Both the position numbers and the translations under genes were made by a program. A DNA stretch of 64,000 nucleotides from Rhabdobacter roseus (GTDB lineage Bacteria > Bacteroidota > Bacteroidia > Cytophagales > Spirosomataceae): positions 62,001 through 126,000 of the forward strand of contig NZ_JACHGF010000011.1 in assembly GCF_014202275.1 (NCBI RefSeq). The letters are read 5' to 3'. Below are positions 33,417 through 41,320 of the stretch, in pieces. The notes beneath the pieces were generated by a model. That model had not been told where the DNA came from. It did not search any database and saw only the letters and a program-made list of their open reading frames with translations. How positions within the stretch are numbered: the stretch's first letter is position 1; each line of letters starts with the position of its first letter.

Positions 33417-34792
33417 TAAAAACCCTCCGCTTTGAGCTCCTTTTCGTTCAGGGGGCCGTACTTTTTTACCTGCTCCCGGATCTCATCCGCTTTGCCTACC
33501 AGCACAAACTGAAAGTTTTCTTTGGGAAAGTACTTCGCAATAATCTCCTTCGACTGCGCCAGCGTCAGGCCGTCTACTTTGGTTTGAAAGGTATTGATAA
33601 AGCTTTCGTCGAAGCCGTACACAAACATGTCGGTGAGCAAACGCGCCAACGCCCCCGACGACTCATAGTTGGGCGGGAAGTCGCCCTTGACGTAGGCCTT
33701 GGCCGAGGCCAGGATTTCTTCGTTGAGGCCCGTGCGGTGCAGGCTATCCAGTACCCCCAGCGCCATGTCAATCGCCGGCACGGTCGTGGAGTTTTTGGTA
33801 AAGGTACTGATGTAAAAAGTACCCCCGTGCTTGTAGCGCAGGAAGCGGCTGCCCGCCCCGTAGGTCAGGCCGGAGTTGACGCGCAGGGCGTCGTTGAGCC
33901 AGGACGTAAAGCGCCCGCCCAGGATGGTGTTCACTACCAAGATAGGTACGTAGTCGGGGTTGCTGTAGGCTACGCCAGGTCCACCAATCAGGAAAGTTGT
34001 TTCGCGGGCGTCGGGCTTATTGACAAGCAGTACCCGGCTCTGGGAAAAAGACAGCTCCGGCGCGGCGCGCTTGATCATCTTGGCTTCGGCGGTTTTCCAG
34101 CCACCCAGCAGCGCCGTGATGCGCTTCTTCATGTCGGCGGTTTTGAAGTCGCCCACCACCGCAATGGCCCCGCGGCCGGTGGTGTAGTTTTGCTGGTAAA
34201 ACTGCTTCACGTCGGCCACGCCTATTTTCTCCACGGTGGCGGGCGTACCGCCGTTGGGCGTGGCGTAGGGATGCTGGTCAAAGACCAGGCTGTTGAAGTA
34301 ATTGCCGATCACCGCCCGCGGGCTTTCCTTCTGCTGGACCAGCTCCAAGAGCGTCCGCTGCTTGTGTTTCTCGAACTCGGTGGCGTCAAAGACGGGGTAC
34401 ATCAGTACCTGTTGCAGTACGTCAAACATCTGCTCCTGATCCTTTACCGCAAACGACATCCCGACGTTAGCACTTTCTTTGCCCGCGCTGCTGTAGAGGT
34501 TCGCCCCCACGTAGTCGGTCATTTCTTCGATCTGCGCCTTGCTGTACTTTTGGGTACCAAAGGCCAGGGCGTCGGCCGTCAGGTTGGCCAGGCCGTAGCG
34601 CTCGCCATCCTGGATGGAGCCCGCCTCAAACACCGCCGACAGCTGGATGAGGGGTACTTCGTGTTGCTCCATCAGGTACACCGTCAGGCCATTTTTGAGC
34701 TTAAATTTCTCGTAAAGAGGTACCTTGAAATTGTTCTGCGCCTGGGTGGTTAGCGTGGTTAGCAGCAGTAGCGCCAAAAGTATTTTTTTCAT
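33416..34792 (-). CDS. M16-family peptidase-like protein, catalytically degenerate subunit
   Basis: 458 residues with a signal peptide (MKKILLALLLLTTLTTQAQ). It has the insulinase fold landmarks (FKLKNGLTVYLMEQHEVPLIQLSAVFEAGS, later GRGAIAVVGDF and a C-terminal M16C region), but the zinc motif HxxEH is replaced by LANLTADAL (about residues 68-76), so it cannot bind zinc in the normal way. In bacterial M16B enzymes a zinc-less subunit pairs with a catalytic one and supplies the R/Y residues that bind substrate. The catalytic partner is encoded 0.8 kb upstream on the same strand, separated by a hicBA module. Confidence 0.92.
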   Translation of the reverse strand: MKKILLALLLLTTLTTQAQNNFKVPLYEKFKLKNGLTVYLMEQHEVPLIQLSAVFEAGSIQDGERYGLANLTADALAFGTQKYSKAQIEEMTDYVGANLYSSAGKESANVGMSFAVKDQEQMFDVLQQVLMYPVFDATEFEKHKQRTLLELVQQKESPRAVIGNYFNSLVFDQHPYATPNGGTPATVEKIGVADVKQFYQQNYTTGRGAIAVVGDFKTADMKKRITALLGGWKTAEAKMIKRAAPELSFSQSRVLLVNKPDARETTFLIGGPGVAYSNPDYVPILVVNTILGGRFTSWLNDALRVNSGLTYGAGSRFLRYKHGGTFYISTFTKNSTTVPAIDMALGVLDSLHRTGLNEEILASAKAYVKGDFPPNYESSGALARLLTDMFVYGFDESFINTFQTKVDGLTLAQSKEIIAKYFPKENFQFVLVGKADEIREQVKKYGPLNEKELKAEGF

Positions 34793-35172
34793 ATTTATAC
34801 GGTTATTAAAATGGTACTTTTAAGGGTACTTAAAAATCTTGCTTTTTTGGTTGATAAATGTAACCAGGCGATGGGCTAAGTCTAGTTATGTAACCTTTTT
34901 TAAACTAAGTTTTAATTTTTAATTAATTGAATTTAAACTATTTATATTAAATAAACTTACTTTTATAAACACTGTTAAAAAACAATAGTACTGTAAGAAA
35001 AATAGTACAAATGGCCGCTATTTAGGTACTTTATTGGTGACATAAATTTGACCATTTCTATAACTAATCATAGGATGCATTACAAGTGACTCGATGTTGC
35101 CTGCTTGCATAATATACGAATAGTTGTGGATTTTTGTAATATACACAAAGCGGTATTTATAGGATAAATCTC
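34793..35172. other. AT-rich gap between the split M16 gene pair and hicB
   Basis: 380 bp, strongly AT-rich, with copies of the GTAC motif (34812, 34822, 35023) and a short direct repeat ATGTAACC (34857 and 34886 region). It probably carries the promoter of the degenerate M16 gene on the minus strand and of hicB on the plus strand. I found no exact TAnnTTTG box. Confidence 0.4.
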
Positions 35173-35379
35173 ATGAAATTGACTGTGTTGATCAGACAAG
35201 GCTCCGATTATTTGATCGGGACGATTCAGGAAATACCGGCGGTCATTACCCAAGGGAAAGACAAAGCGGAAGTGATGGCAAATATTCATGATGCGTTGAC
35301 GCTTTATCTGGAAGATATGCCATCTGAGGACGACGATTACGGGGCCATCATTGCCAAAGAAGAACTCATTCTTGCGTGA
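35173..35379 (+). CDS. hicB: HicB-family antitoxin
   Basis: 68 residues with the compact HicB fold: MKLTVLIRQGSDYLIGTIQEIPAVITQGKDKAEVMANIHDALTLYLED. The pattern of a beta hairpin, a pro-Val-Thr-QG turn and an amphipathic helix is typical of the RNase-H-like antitoxin. It overlaps the downstream hicA start by one base (TGATG). HicA downstream carries an in-frame stop, so this antitoxin may have lost its toxin or function as a free regulator. Inserted on the opposite strand between the two M16 peptidase genes. Confidence 0.85.
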   Translation: MKLTVLIRQGSDYLIGTIQEIPAVITQGKDKAEVMANIHDALTLYLEDMPSEDDDYGAIIAKEELILA

Positions 35380-35570
35380 TGTCTATCAAACGCAGTACAT
35401 TTCTCAAACACCTGGAAAGCCATAGCTGCCATCTTCATCGCAATGGGGGTAAACACGATATTTACAAAAACGCCGTCACCGGAAAGAAAACGACCGTACC
35501 AAGGCACCCATAACTAGACCCACACCTGTGTGACCTTATCTGCAAGCAATTGGAAATTGAAAAATTGTAA
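35379..35570 (+). pseudogene. hicA: HicA-family toxin interrupted by a nonsense codon
   Basis: Starts at ATG 35379, overlapping the hicB stop. The reading frame MSIKRSTFLKHLESHS... contains the HicA core NGGKHDIYKN (catalytic His) and TTVPRHP, then meets TAA at 35511-35513. The same frame then continues with LDPHLCDLICKQLEIEKL to a second stop at 35568-35570, exactly the usual HicA C-terminus (family form: PRHP-[E/D]-[L/I]-DP...ICKQL). A GAA-to-TAA type change is the simplest reading. The 44-residue product would lack the last helix. Either a real inactivation or a single-base sequence error. Confidence 0.82.
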
Positions 35571-35620
35571 TACTTCCCAATGCTTCCTATTCCTCTTTCC
35601 TTCGTAATATAAAAACTACC

Positions 35621-36943
35621 CTACGGCGCACTTTGCTCCGGCAGCAGATACCCTACCGTGCGGTTGCGCTCGGTGAAGTACTGGGCCGCCACGCGCTGGA
35701 TGTCGGCGGGCGTCACCTGCTCGTAGCGTTTTGGGGCTTCGTAGAGCCTGCGGTAATCGCCAAAAAATATTTCGTAGGTACCCAGGCTATTGGCCTTGCC
35801 GTTGATGGTCTCCATGGTCCGGTAAAACTCCATCAATTTCTGATTCTTTACTTTCTGGAGCTCGGTGTCGGTCACGCCCTGTTGGATGAGCTCGTCGAGC
35901 TGCGCCAGCACGGCCTGCTCCAGGTCGGGAGCCGAAACGCCCGCCCCCGCCACGGCATAGATGTAGAAGAGGTTGGGGTCGAAGCCGTCGCCCATGAAGG
36001 CAAAGACCTGGCTCGCCAGGGTGGTATCCATCACCAGCGACTTGGTCAGGCGCGAGGAGTTGCCCGCCGTTAGCAGGTTGTTCAGCAGGTCCAGTGCGTA
36101 GTAGTCGGCGTGGCCGGTTTCGGGCGTATGGTAGGCCAGCAGCAGGTTGGGCGTGGAAATATCCTTGTAGGTTGTCACGCGGCGCTCGCCGTTCTGATCG
36201 GGCTCCACGGTACGTACCTGCGGCGGCAGCCCCCGCGCCGCGATGGGTGCCATGTACTGATCGGCCAGCTTACGTACCTGGGCCAGGGTCACATCGCCCA
36301 CCACCACCACCAGGCCATTGTTGGGGGCGTAGTAGGTTTGGAAGTAGTTTTCCAGGTCCTGCTGGGTCCAGCTTTTGATGTCCGACTCGAAGCCAATCAC
36401 CGGAAACATGTACGGGTGCTCCTGAAAAGCCACCGACTTCACGAGCTCGCTGATGAGGCGGTAGTTGCTATTTTCGAGGCCCGTGCTCCGCTCCGAAAGT
36501 ACCACGCCCCGCTCACTCTCGACCATCGTGGAGTCTATGGTGAGGTGGGCGATGCGGTCCGACTCCAGCTTAAAAATCGTTTCCAGGGCATCTTTCTGAA
36601 ACCAGTCGGTGTAGACGGTCACGTTTTCGGTGGTGTAGGCGTTGTTGGAGCCGCCGTTGGCCTCCATGACGCGGTCAAACTGCTTGGGGCCGTAGTTTTT
36701 GGAGCCGTTGAACATCATGTGCTCAAAGAAGTGCGATAGGCCCGTGATGCCGTGTACTTCGTTGCGGGAGCCGACCTTCCAAAACAAGTACATGTTGGCC
36801 GTCGGAATGGAGTGGTCTTCCAGCACCAGGAACTTCATGCCGTTGGGCAGCGTGAACGTTTTGACCTCGTCGGGGGTACTTTGGGCGTAGAGCGTGCCTG
36901 CCCCTCCCAGCAGCACCAGACTCAGTAGTAGTTTTTGGAACAT
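35621..36943 (-). CDS. M16-family zinc peptidase, catalytic subunit
   Basis: 440 residues with signal peptide (MFQKLLLSLVLLGGAGTLYAQ). The zinc site HFFEH is intact (H71, E74, H75) in GLSHFFEHMMFNGSKNYGPKQFDRVMEANGG, with the third ligand expected in VESERGVV. The NPC-terminal half shows AYHTPETGHADYYALDLLNNLLTAGNSSRL. It is the catalytic partner of the degenerate M16 protein downstream. Periplasmic degradation of peptides is likely. The gap between the pair (828 bp) holds the hicBA module, which is unusual for an otherwise contiguous pair. Confidence 0.94.
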   Translation of the reverse strand: MFQKLLLSLVLLGGAGTLYAQSTPDEVKTFTLPNGMKFLVLEDHSIPTANMYLFWKVGSRNEVHGITGLSHFFEHMMFNGSKNYGPKQFDRVMEANGGSNNAYTTENVTVYTDWFQKDALETIFKLESDRIAHLTIDSTMVESERGVVLSERSTGLENSNYRLISELVKSVAFQEHPYMFPVIGFESDIKSWTQQDLENYFQTYYAPNNGLVVVVGDVTLAQVRKLADQYMAPIAARGLPPQVRTVEPDQNGERRVTTYKDISTPNLLLAYHTPETGHADYYALDLLNNLLTAGNSSRLTKSLVMDTTLASQVFAFMGDGFDPNLFYIYAVAGAGVSAPDLEQAVLAQLDELIQQGVTDTELQKVKNQKLMEFYRTMETINGKANSLGTYEIFFGDYRRLYEAPKRYEQVTPADIQRVAAQYFTERNRTVGYLLPEQSAP

Positions 36944-37183
36944 AAAGCGAAGTTAAGCTTAAAGGATACAGCGTTAAAAGTACATATTTTTTAGGTCCTA
37001 ATTCGTTGCAAAGTACCTTTTCTTGCGCGAATTGCCCGACCTAAGCAAGCCCTTCTTGCGAAGAATCGCGGCTTGGAGGCAGGGTATTTACGCACCAAAG
37101 TTGTCTTACTTCATAATAGGAGGTTCCCTTTTCCCCTTACGTTTTTTGCTTTAAGCCCAATCCCTAACCTTTTTTACCAAACC

Positions 37184-38446
37184 ATGACCACCCGTCGCAC
37201 CTTTCTAAAACAAGCTCCCTCGCTCATCGGTCTGCTGGCTAGCTTACCTGCTTTGGGCCAGGCCAAGAAATCCATCATCCTGCGCTCATCCTGGCAAACC
37301 GTCAATATCGGCGACATTGCCCACACGCCCGGCGTGCTCACGCTGCTGGAAAAGTACCTTCCCGACGTGGAGGTGCGGCTGTGGCCGTCGAGCGTTAGCC
37401 AGGGTGTCGAGGAGCTGCTGCGCCGCCGGTTTCCGAAGGTACCCATCATTCGGAAAACCGACGAGATCGCGACCGCTTTTAAGGAATGTGCTTTTCTGCT
37501 ACACGGGTCGGGGCCCTCGCTGGTAGCGCGCAACGACGTGGATCGCTGGCGGAAAGAAACCAGTAAACCCTACGGCATCTATGGCATTACGTTTCCGGGC
37601 GTGTACAGCGACGACCCCAAAGCCGCCGTCACTCCGTCTCCATTAGACGTGGAGCTGCTCACCAATGCGCGCTTTGCGCTGTTCCGCGATTCGATTTCGC
37701 TCGATCTTGCCAAAAAGAATGGCGTTACCAGTCCCGTGATGGAGTTCTGCCCCGACGGGGCCTTTGCCGTGGATTTGCGCAACGACGAAGCCGCTACCGC
37801 CTTTCTGAAAGCCCACGGCCTGGAAGAGGGGAAATTCATGTGCGTCATTCCCCGCACCCGCTTTACGCCCTACTGGGAAATCCCCACGCGCAATACGCCC
37901 TTTGACCAGAAGCGCCACGACCGCAACGAAGCCATGAAAGAGCACGACAACGCGCCGCTCCGGCAGGCGATCATCGAAGTGGTACGGCAAACACCGCTGA
38001 AAATCCTGATTTGTCCCGAAGACGAAACGCACGTCAAGCTCGGCAAGGAAATCTTGCTTGATAAACTACCCGACGACGTGAAACAGAAGGTAGTTTGGCG
38101 CGACAAGTACTGGCTCACCGACGAGGCCGTAAGTACCTACGTGCGCTCAGCGGGTATGTTCGGGCTCGAAATGCACTCGCCCATTATGTGCATTGGCAAC
38201 GGCATTCCGGCCATCGTGGGGCGCTTTTTTGAACAAACCAGCAAAGGCGTCATGTGGCGGGACATCGGCCTGGGCGACTGGCTTTTTGATTTTGACAACG
38301 AGCAGGACGTGGCCCGTTACGTACCTGCTGTACTTGAGATGGCTAAAAACCCGAAGGCGGCCCGCGCTAAAGCGGCCCAAGGGCGTAAGTTTGTGGAAAA
38401 ACGCCAACGGGAGACCATGGGTACTTTGAAGAAAAATCTAGCGTAA
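37184..38446 (+). CDS. polysaccharide pyruvyl transferase-family protein with Tat-type leader
   Basis: 420 residues from ATG 37184, where a twin-arginine leader begins (MTTRRTFLKQAPSLIGLLASLPALG). After it, SSWQTVNIGDIAHTPGVLTLLEKYLPDVEVRLWPSS matches the start of the polysaccharide pyruvyl transferase family, and GLEMHSPIMCIGNGIPAIVGRFFEQTSKGVMWRDIGLGDWLF the C-terminal nucleotide-site region. An exported member of this family is uncommon; most act in the cytoplasm on cell-surface polymers, so it may have another activity. Upstream extension to 37073 is rejected because the leader starts at 37184. Stands alone and converges on the aldolase gene. Confidence 0.83.
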   Translation: MTTRRTFLKQAPSLIGLLASLPALGQAKKSIILRSSWQTVNIGDIAHTPGVLTLLEKYLPDVEVRLWPSSVSQGVEELLRRRFPKVPIIRKTDEIATAFKECAFLLHGSGPSLVARNDVDRWRKETSKPYGIYGITFPGVYSDDPKAAVTPSPLDVELLTNARFALFRDSISLDLAKKNGVTSPVMEFCPDGAFAVDLRNDEAATAFLKAHGLEEGKFMCVIPRTRFTPYWEIPTRNTPFDQKRHDRNEAMKEHDNAPLRQAIIEVVRQTPLKILICPEDETHVKLGKEILLDKLPDDVKQKVVWRDKYWLTDEAVSTYVRSAGMFGLEMHSPIMCIGNGIPAIVGRFFEQTSKGVMWRDIGLGDWLFDFDNEQDVARYVPAVLEMAKNPKAARAKAAQGRKFVEKRQRETMGTLKKNLA

Positions 38447-38485
38447 AGGTACCTGGCCCCTTCTTCACCCGCTTCATTTCTCGTA

Positions 38486-38517
38486 GTCAGGGGGTACTTG
38501 GTGAGGTACCTCCTGAC
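38486..38517. terminator. hairpin between convergent genes
   Basis: GTCAGGGGGTAC (38486-38497) pairs with GTACCTCCTGAC (38506-38517), 12 bp with one G-U, 8-nt loop. It is built on the iterated GTAC motif and sits between converging genes. Confidence 0.6.
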
Positions 38518-38524
38518 AAAGTAC

Positions 38525-39313
38525 CTAAATCCCGGATTTTCTTCCGTCAAAAGTACCCCTGACGCTTTGCACATTCGCCGCTGCCGCGCCCCGAAGCAAG
38601 TGCGTATCCGTGGCCGACGTAACCAGTTGAAAGCCGCGCTCGGCCATCTGGATTGCTACGTCAGGCGCGTTACAATGAATGCCCGTATACAAGCCGTACC
38701 TGGCCGCGACCTCAAGTACCCGGTCGAGCGCCCGCAGCAGCGCCGGGTTCCGGAAATCGCCCATTGTACCCAGCCCGGCCGAAAGGCTCAGGTCCCAGGG
38801 ACCCACGTAGAAACCGTCCAGGGTGGGCGTTTGGGCTATCTCTTCGATGTTTTTTAAGCCCTCGGCGGTTTCGATCATCGCCAGCGTAAGTACCTCCTGA
38901 TTGGCCAGCTCAAAGTAGGTACTTCCGCCAAGGAGCCCCGCCCGCAAGGGCCCGTAGCTCCGGTAGCCCTGCGGCGGGTATCGGCAGGCCTGCACAAAAG
39001 CTTCGGCCTCCGCCCGGTTGTTGATCATGGGGCAAATGATGCCCGCCACGCCCGCATCGAGCATCCGCATGTGCGTAGCGGGGTCGTTCCAGGGTACCCG
39101 CACCAGGGGCACCACCGGGCTGGCCGCCATGGCCTGTAGCATGGGTAGAATCGTGGTGAGGTCGGTAGCCAGGCCGTGCTGGGCGTCGATGGTAAGCGCG
39201 TCGAACCCGGCCTGGGCCATCAGTTCGGCCGTCCAGGCGCTAGGGATGGTCAACCAGCCGTTCACGACCGTTTGGTTGGTTTGCCAAAGCTGGCGAAGAC
39301 GATTCGGAAACAT
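38525..39313 (-). CDS. HpcH/HpaI aldolase-family protein
   Basis: 262 residues of the class II pyruvate-aldolase family (2-keto-3-deoxy or 4-hydroxy-2-oxo acid aldolases). Motifs: WLTIPSAWTAELMAQAGFDALTIDAQHGL, VPLVRVPWNDPATHMRMLDAGVAGIICPMINNRAEAEAFV, YPPQGYRSYGPLRAG, the metal-binding glutamate in MIETAEGLKNIEEI and FYVGPWDLSLSAG with the second ligand. It uses a divalent metal and retro-aldol chemistry on pyruvate-derived aldols. Substrate unknown. Single gene converging with the pyruvyl-transferase-like gene. Confidence 0.92.
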   Translation of the reverse strand: MFPNRLRQLWQTNQTVVNGWLTIPSAWTAELMAQAGFDALTIDAQHGLATDLTTILPMLQAMAASPVVPLVRVPWNDPATHMRMLDAGVAGIICPMINNRAEAEAFVQACRYPPQGYRSYGPLRAGLLGGSTYFELANQEVLTLAMIETAEGLKNIEEIAQTPTLDGFYVGPWDLSLSAGLGTMGDFRNPALLRALDRVLEVAARYGLYTGIHCNAPDVAIQMAERGFQLVTSATDTHLLRGAAAANVQSVRGTFDGRKSGI

Positions 39314-39444
39314 GGTACTTTTTTAGTCAGGCGGAGGTATTTTTCGCGTAGAAGTCGCTTTAAATCCCGCAGAATTTAATACTTTACTTCTTCAAAAGCC
39401 CGACTCGGCGGGATACTAACCCATTCGACCCCAAAAAAAATTGT

Positions 39445-40191
39445 ATGCGCTACCCTCTGCTCCTGCTGCTGTCCGGCATTCTATTTTCGGGCTGCCAGCC
39501 CTCCAACCCTGCCCAACGCGTGGTCGATCAAGCCATTGAGGCCCACGGCGGCCGGGCGTATGACCGCCTCACGATGGAATTTGACTTTCGCGACAAGCAT
39601 TATATAGTGCAAAAAAACGGCGGTGCGTTTCGCTATGAGCGCGTCCAGACGGATTCCACCGGCGCGGAAATCAAGGATATCCTGACCAATACCGAAGCCT
39701 ATCGCACCCGCAACGGCCAGCGGCAAAACGTACCGGATACGACGATGGATAAGTACAAGTACTCCGTGAACTCGGTGGCCTACTTTGTGCTCCTGCCCCA
39801 GCCCCTCAACGACCCGGCGGTGCAGAAAGAGTACCTGGGCGAGGTAACCATCAAAGGTAAACCCTACCATAAAATAAAGGTTACCTTCGGGGCCGAGGGC
39901 GGCGGCAAAGACCACGACGACGTGTTTGTGTACTGGTTCGGCCGGGACGATTCCTCGCTGGACTACCTGGCGTATCTCTACTACGTGGATGAAACGGGCC
40001 TGCGCTTCCGGGAGGTGATTAACCGCCAGAAAGTAGGTGGCATCGTGGTGCAGGACTACCGCAACTACGCCCCCGCCGACTCCGCCCTGGCCGTCAGGGA
40101 AGAAAATCTCCTTAAGCTCGACGCGCTCTTTGAAGCCGGGCAACTCAAGGTACTTTCCACCATTGAAAAAAAGAACGTGCGGGTACAGTAA
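39445..40191 (+). CDS. DUF6503-like lipoprotein
   Basis: 248 residues with a lipoprotein signal (LLLSGILFSGC, C17). The mature part AQRVVDQAIEAHGGRAYDRLTMEFDFRDKHY and YVDETGLRFREVINRQKVGGIVVQDYRNY is the pattern of uncharacterised LolA-like Bacteroidota lipoproteins (DUF6503), in which a half-barrel may bind lipid. Probably in the outer membrane or periplasm. Function unknown. It converges with a membrane protein gene, with only six bases between stops. Confidence 0.8.
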   Translation: MRYPLLLLLSGILFSGCQPSNPAQRVVDQAIEAHGGRAYDRLTMEFDFRDKHYIVQKNGGAFRYERVQTDSTGAEIKDILTNTEAYRTRNGQRQNVPDTTMDKYKYSVNSVAYFVLLPQPLNDPAVQKEYLGEVTIKGKPYHKIKVTFGAEGGGKDHDDVFVYWFGRDDSSLDYLAYLYYVDETGLRFREVINRQKVGGIVVQDYRNYAPADSALAVREENLLKLDALFEAGQLKVLSTIEKKNVRVQ

Positions 40192-40197
40192 AGGTAC

Positions 40198-40821
40198 TTA
40201 ACTCAGGGTACTTTCTGCTTCGGAATCTGGCTCGATTTGCTGCTGCAATTTTTTGAGGTTATCCATAATTTCTTCCAGCCGGGCGTACTCCTTGCGCAGG
40301 GTGCGTCGGCCCAGCACGAAGTAGGCAAATAGGATCCAGCCCAGCGTAACGCTGCACAGCACGATTTTGTAAACCAACGAAAAGTACGGCAGAAACTCCA
40401 GGTAGTATAGCCCCAGCGCCGCGCTCAGCGCCAGTGTATACAGCGGACCATTGTACCGAACCAACCGCCGCCGAAACTGGTAGTAAGCCTCCCACTGCCG
40501 CAAGTGCTCCGCTGCGGGGGCGGCCACATCCAGCCGCCGCAGCCGCCGGTACACGCTCAGGTTGATGAGCCCCTGCCCCAGCGGAATCAGCGCCAGCAGG
40601 CCGGTCGCCACGTAGGTAAGGGACGACTTAAAATCACTCATAAAACCTACGCCTGCAACCCACCCGGTGGTCAGGATCAGCGCCACGGCCGACCACAGCT
40701 GCGTCCGCTCCAGCTTCCGCTGGGCCGACTGGTTGGCTTTTTTCAGGCGGGCTACGTCCAGCACGGGCGGTGGGGGCGTGGGCTGTTGCCACAATCTTTT
40801 AAAATCTTCAAACTCTTCCAT
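40198..40821 (-). CDS. membrane protein, likely partner of the adjacent ECF sigma factor
   Basis: 207 residues if started at ATG 40821 (MEEFEDFKRLWQQPTP); a start at 40830 adds three residues. The soluble N-terminus with a short Trp/Pro motif precedes four predicted membrane helices (about 45-63, 70-90, 128-145, 153-175) and a C-terminal helix (LEEIMDNLKKLQQQIE). It overlaps the end of the sigma factor gene, so translation is coupled. This makes an anti-sigma role the most likely reading, although the N-terminus is not a classical zinc anti-sigma domain. Function otherwise unknown. Confidence 0.7.
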   Translation of the reverse strand: MEEFEDFKRLWQQPTPPPPVLDVARLKKANQSAQRKLERTQLWSAVALILTTGWVAGVGFMSDFKSSLTYVATGLLALIPLGQGLINLSVYRRLRRLDVAAPAAEHLRQWEAYYQFRRRLVRYNGPLYTLALSAALGLYYLEFLPYFSLVYKIVLCSVTLGWILFAYFVLGRRTLRKEYARLEEIMDNLKKLQQQIEPDSEAESTLS

Positions 40822-41302
40822 AGCGGGCATAAAGGGTACTTAGTTGCTTCTTGATCCGGTGAATTCGTACGCGCAGGTTTCCTTCCGACAGGCCGATGAT
40901 CTGGGCGATGTCGGCATAGGGCGTGTCTTCCAGCACCAGCCCGATGATCAGGCGGTCGGTTTCGGGGAGCTGGCTGATGCAGCGGTACAAAGTACCCAGC
41001 GCGCTTTCGGGCTCGTGGGGCTCGTCGGCCAGGTGCTCGGCGTGCCGTTCCGTAAGCTCGGTGGTGGGGCGGGCCTTGGCGGCTCGGAGGTGATACAGGC
41101 AGGTATTGACCGCAATCCGGTACAGCCAGGTACTGAGCTGGGCGTCGCCCCGAAAGCGTGATAGGTTCTCCCAGACTTTTATAAAAGTCTCCTGTGCCAG
41201 GTCCTGCGCCTGCGGGTAGTCTCCCGTGTACCCCAGGCACAGCTTAAGTACCTTGGGGTAGTAGGTGGCATAAAGGGCGTCAAACGAAGCGGATGCGTTC
41301 AT
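40808..41302 (-). CDS. ECF-type RNA polymerase sigma factor
   Basis: 164 residues. Region 2: FDALYATYYPKVLKLCLGYTGDYPQAQDLAQETFIKVWENLSRFRGDAQLSTWLYRIAVNTCLYHLR. Region 4: LPETDRLIIGLVLEDTPYADIAQIIGLSEGNLRVRIHRIKKQL, with the helix-turn-helix. Overlaps the following membrane-protein gene by 14 nt, suggesting a sigma/anti-sigma cassette. The promoter it recognises was not found. It is not adjacent to a SusC gene, so this sigma serves another stress or envelope response. Confidence 0.9.
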   Translation of the reverse strand: MNASASFDALYATYYPKVLKLCLGYTGDYPQAQDLAQETFIKVWENLSRFRGDAQLSTWLYRIAVNTCLYHLRAAKARPTTELTERHAEHLADEPHEPESALGTLYRCISQLPETDRLIIGLVLEDTPYADIAQIIGLSEGNLRVRIHRIKKQLSTLYARYGRV

Positions 41303-41320
41303 GAGGTACGTGGGGGTACT

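Noticed and set aside
33584-34753. 389-codon open frame on the plus strand
   Set aside because: It is an antisense shadow of the M16 peptidase gene; no start signal, promoter or recognisable domain, while the minus strand encodes a clear signal peptide and fold.
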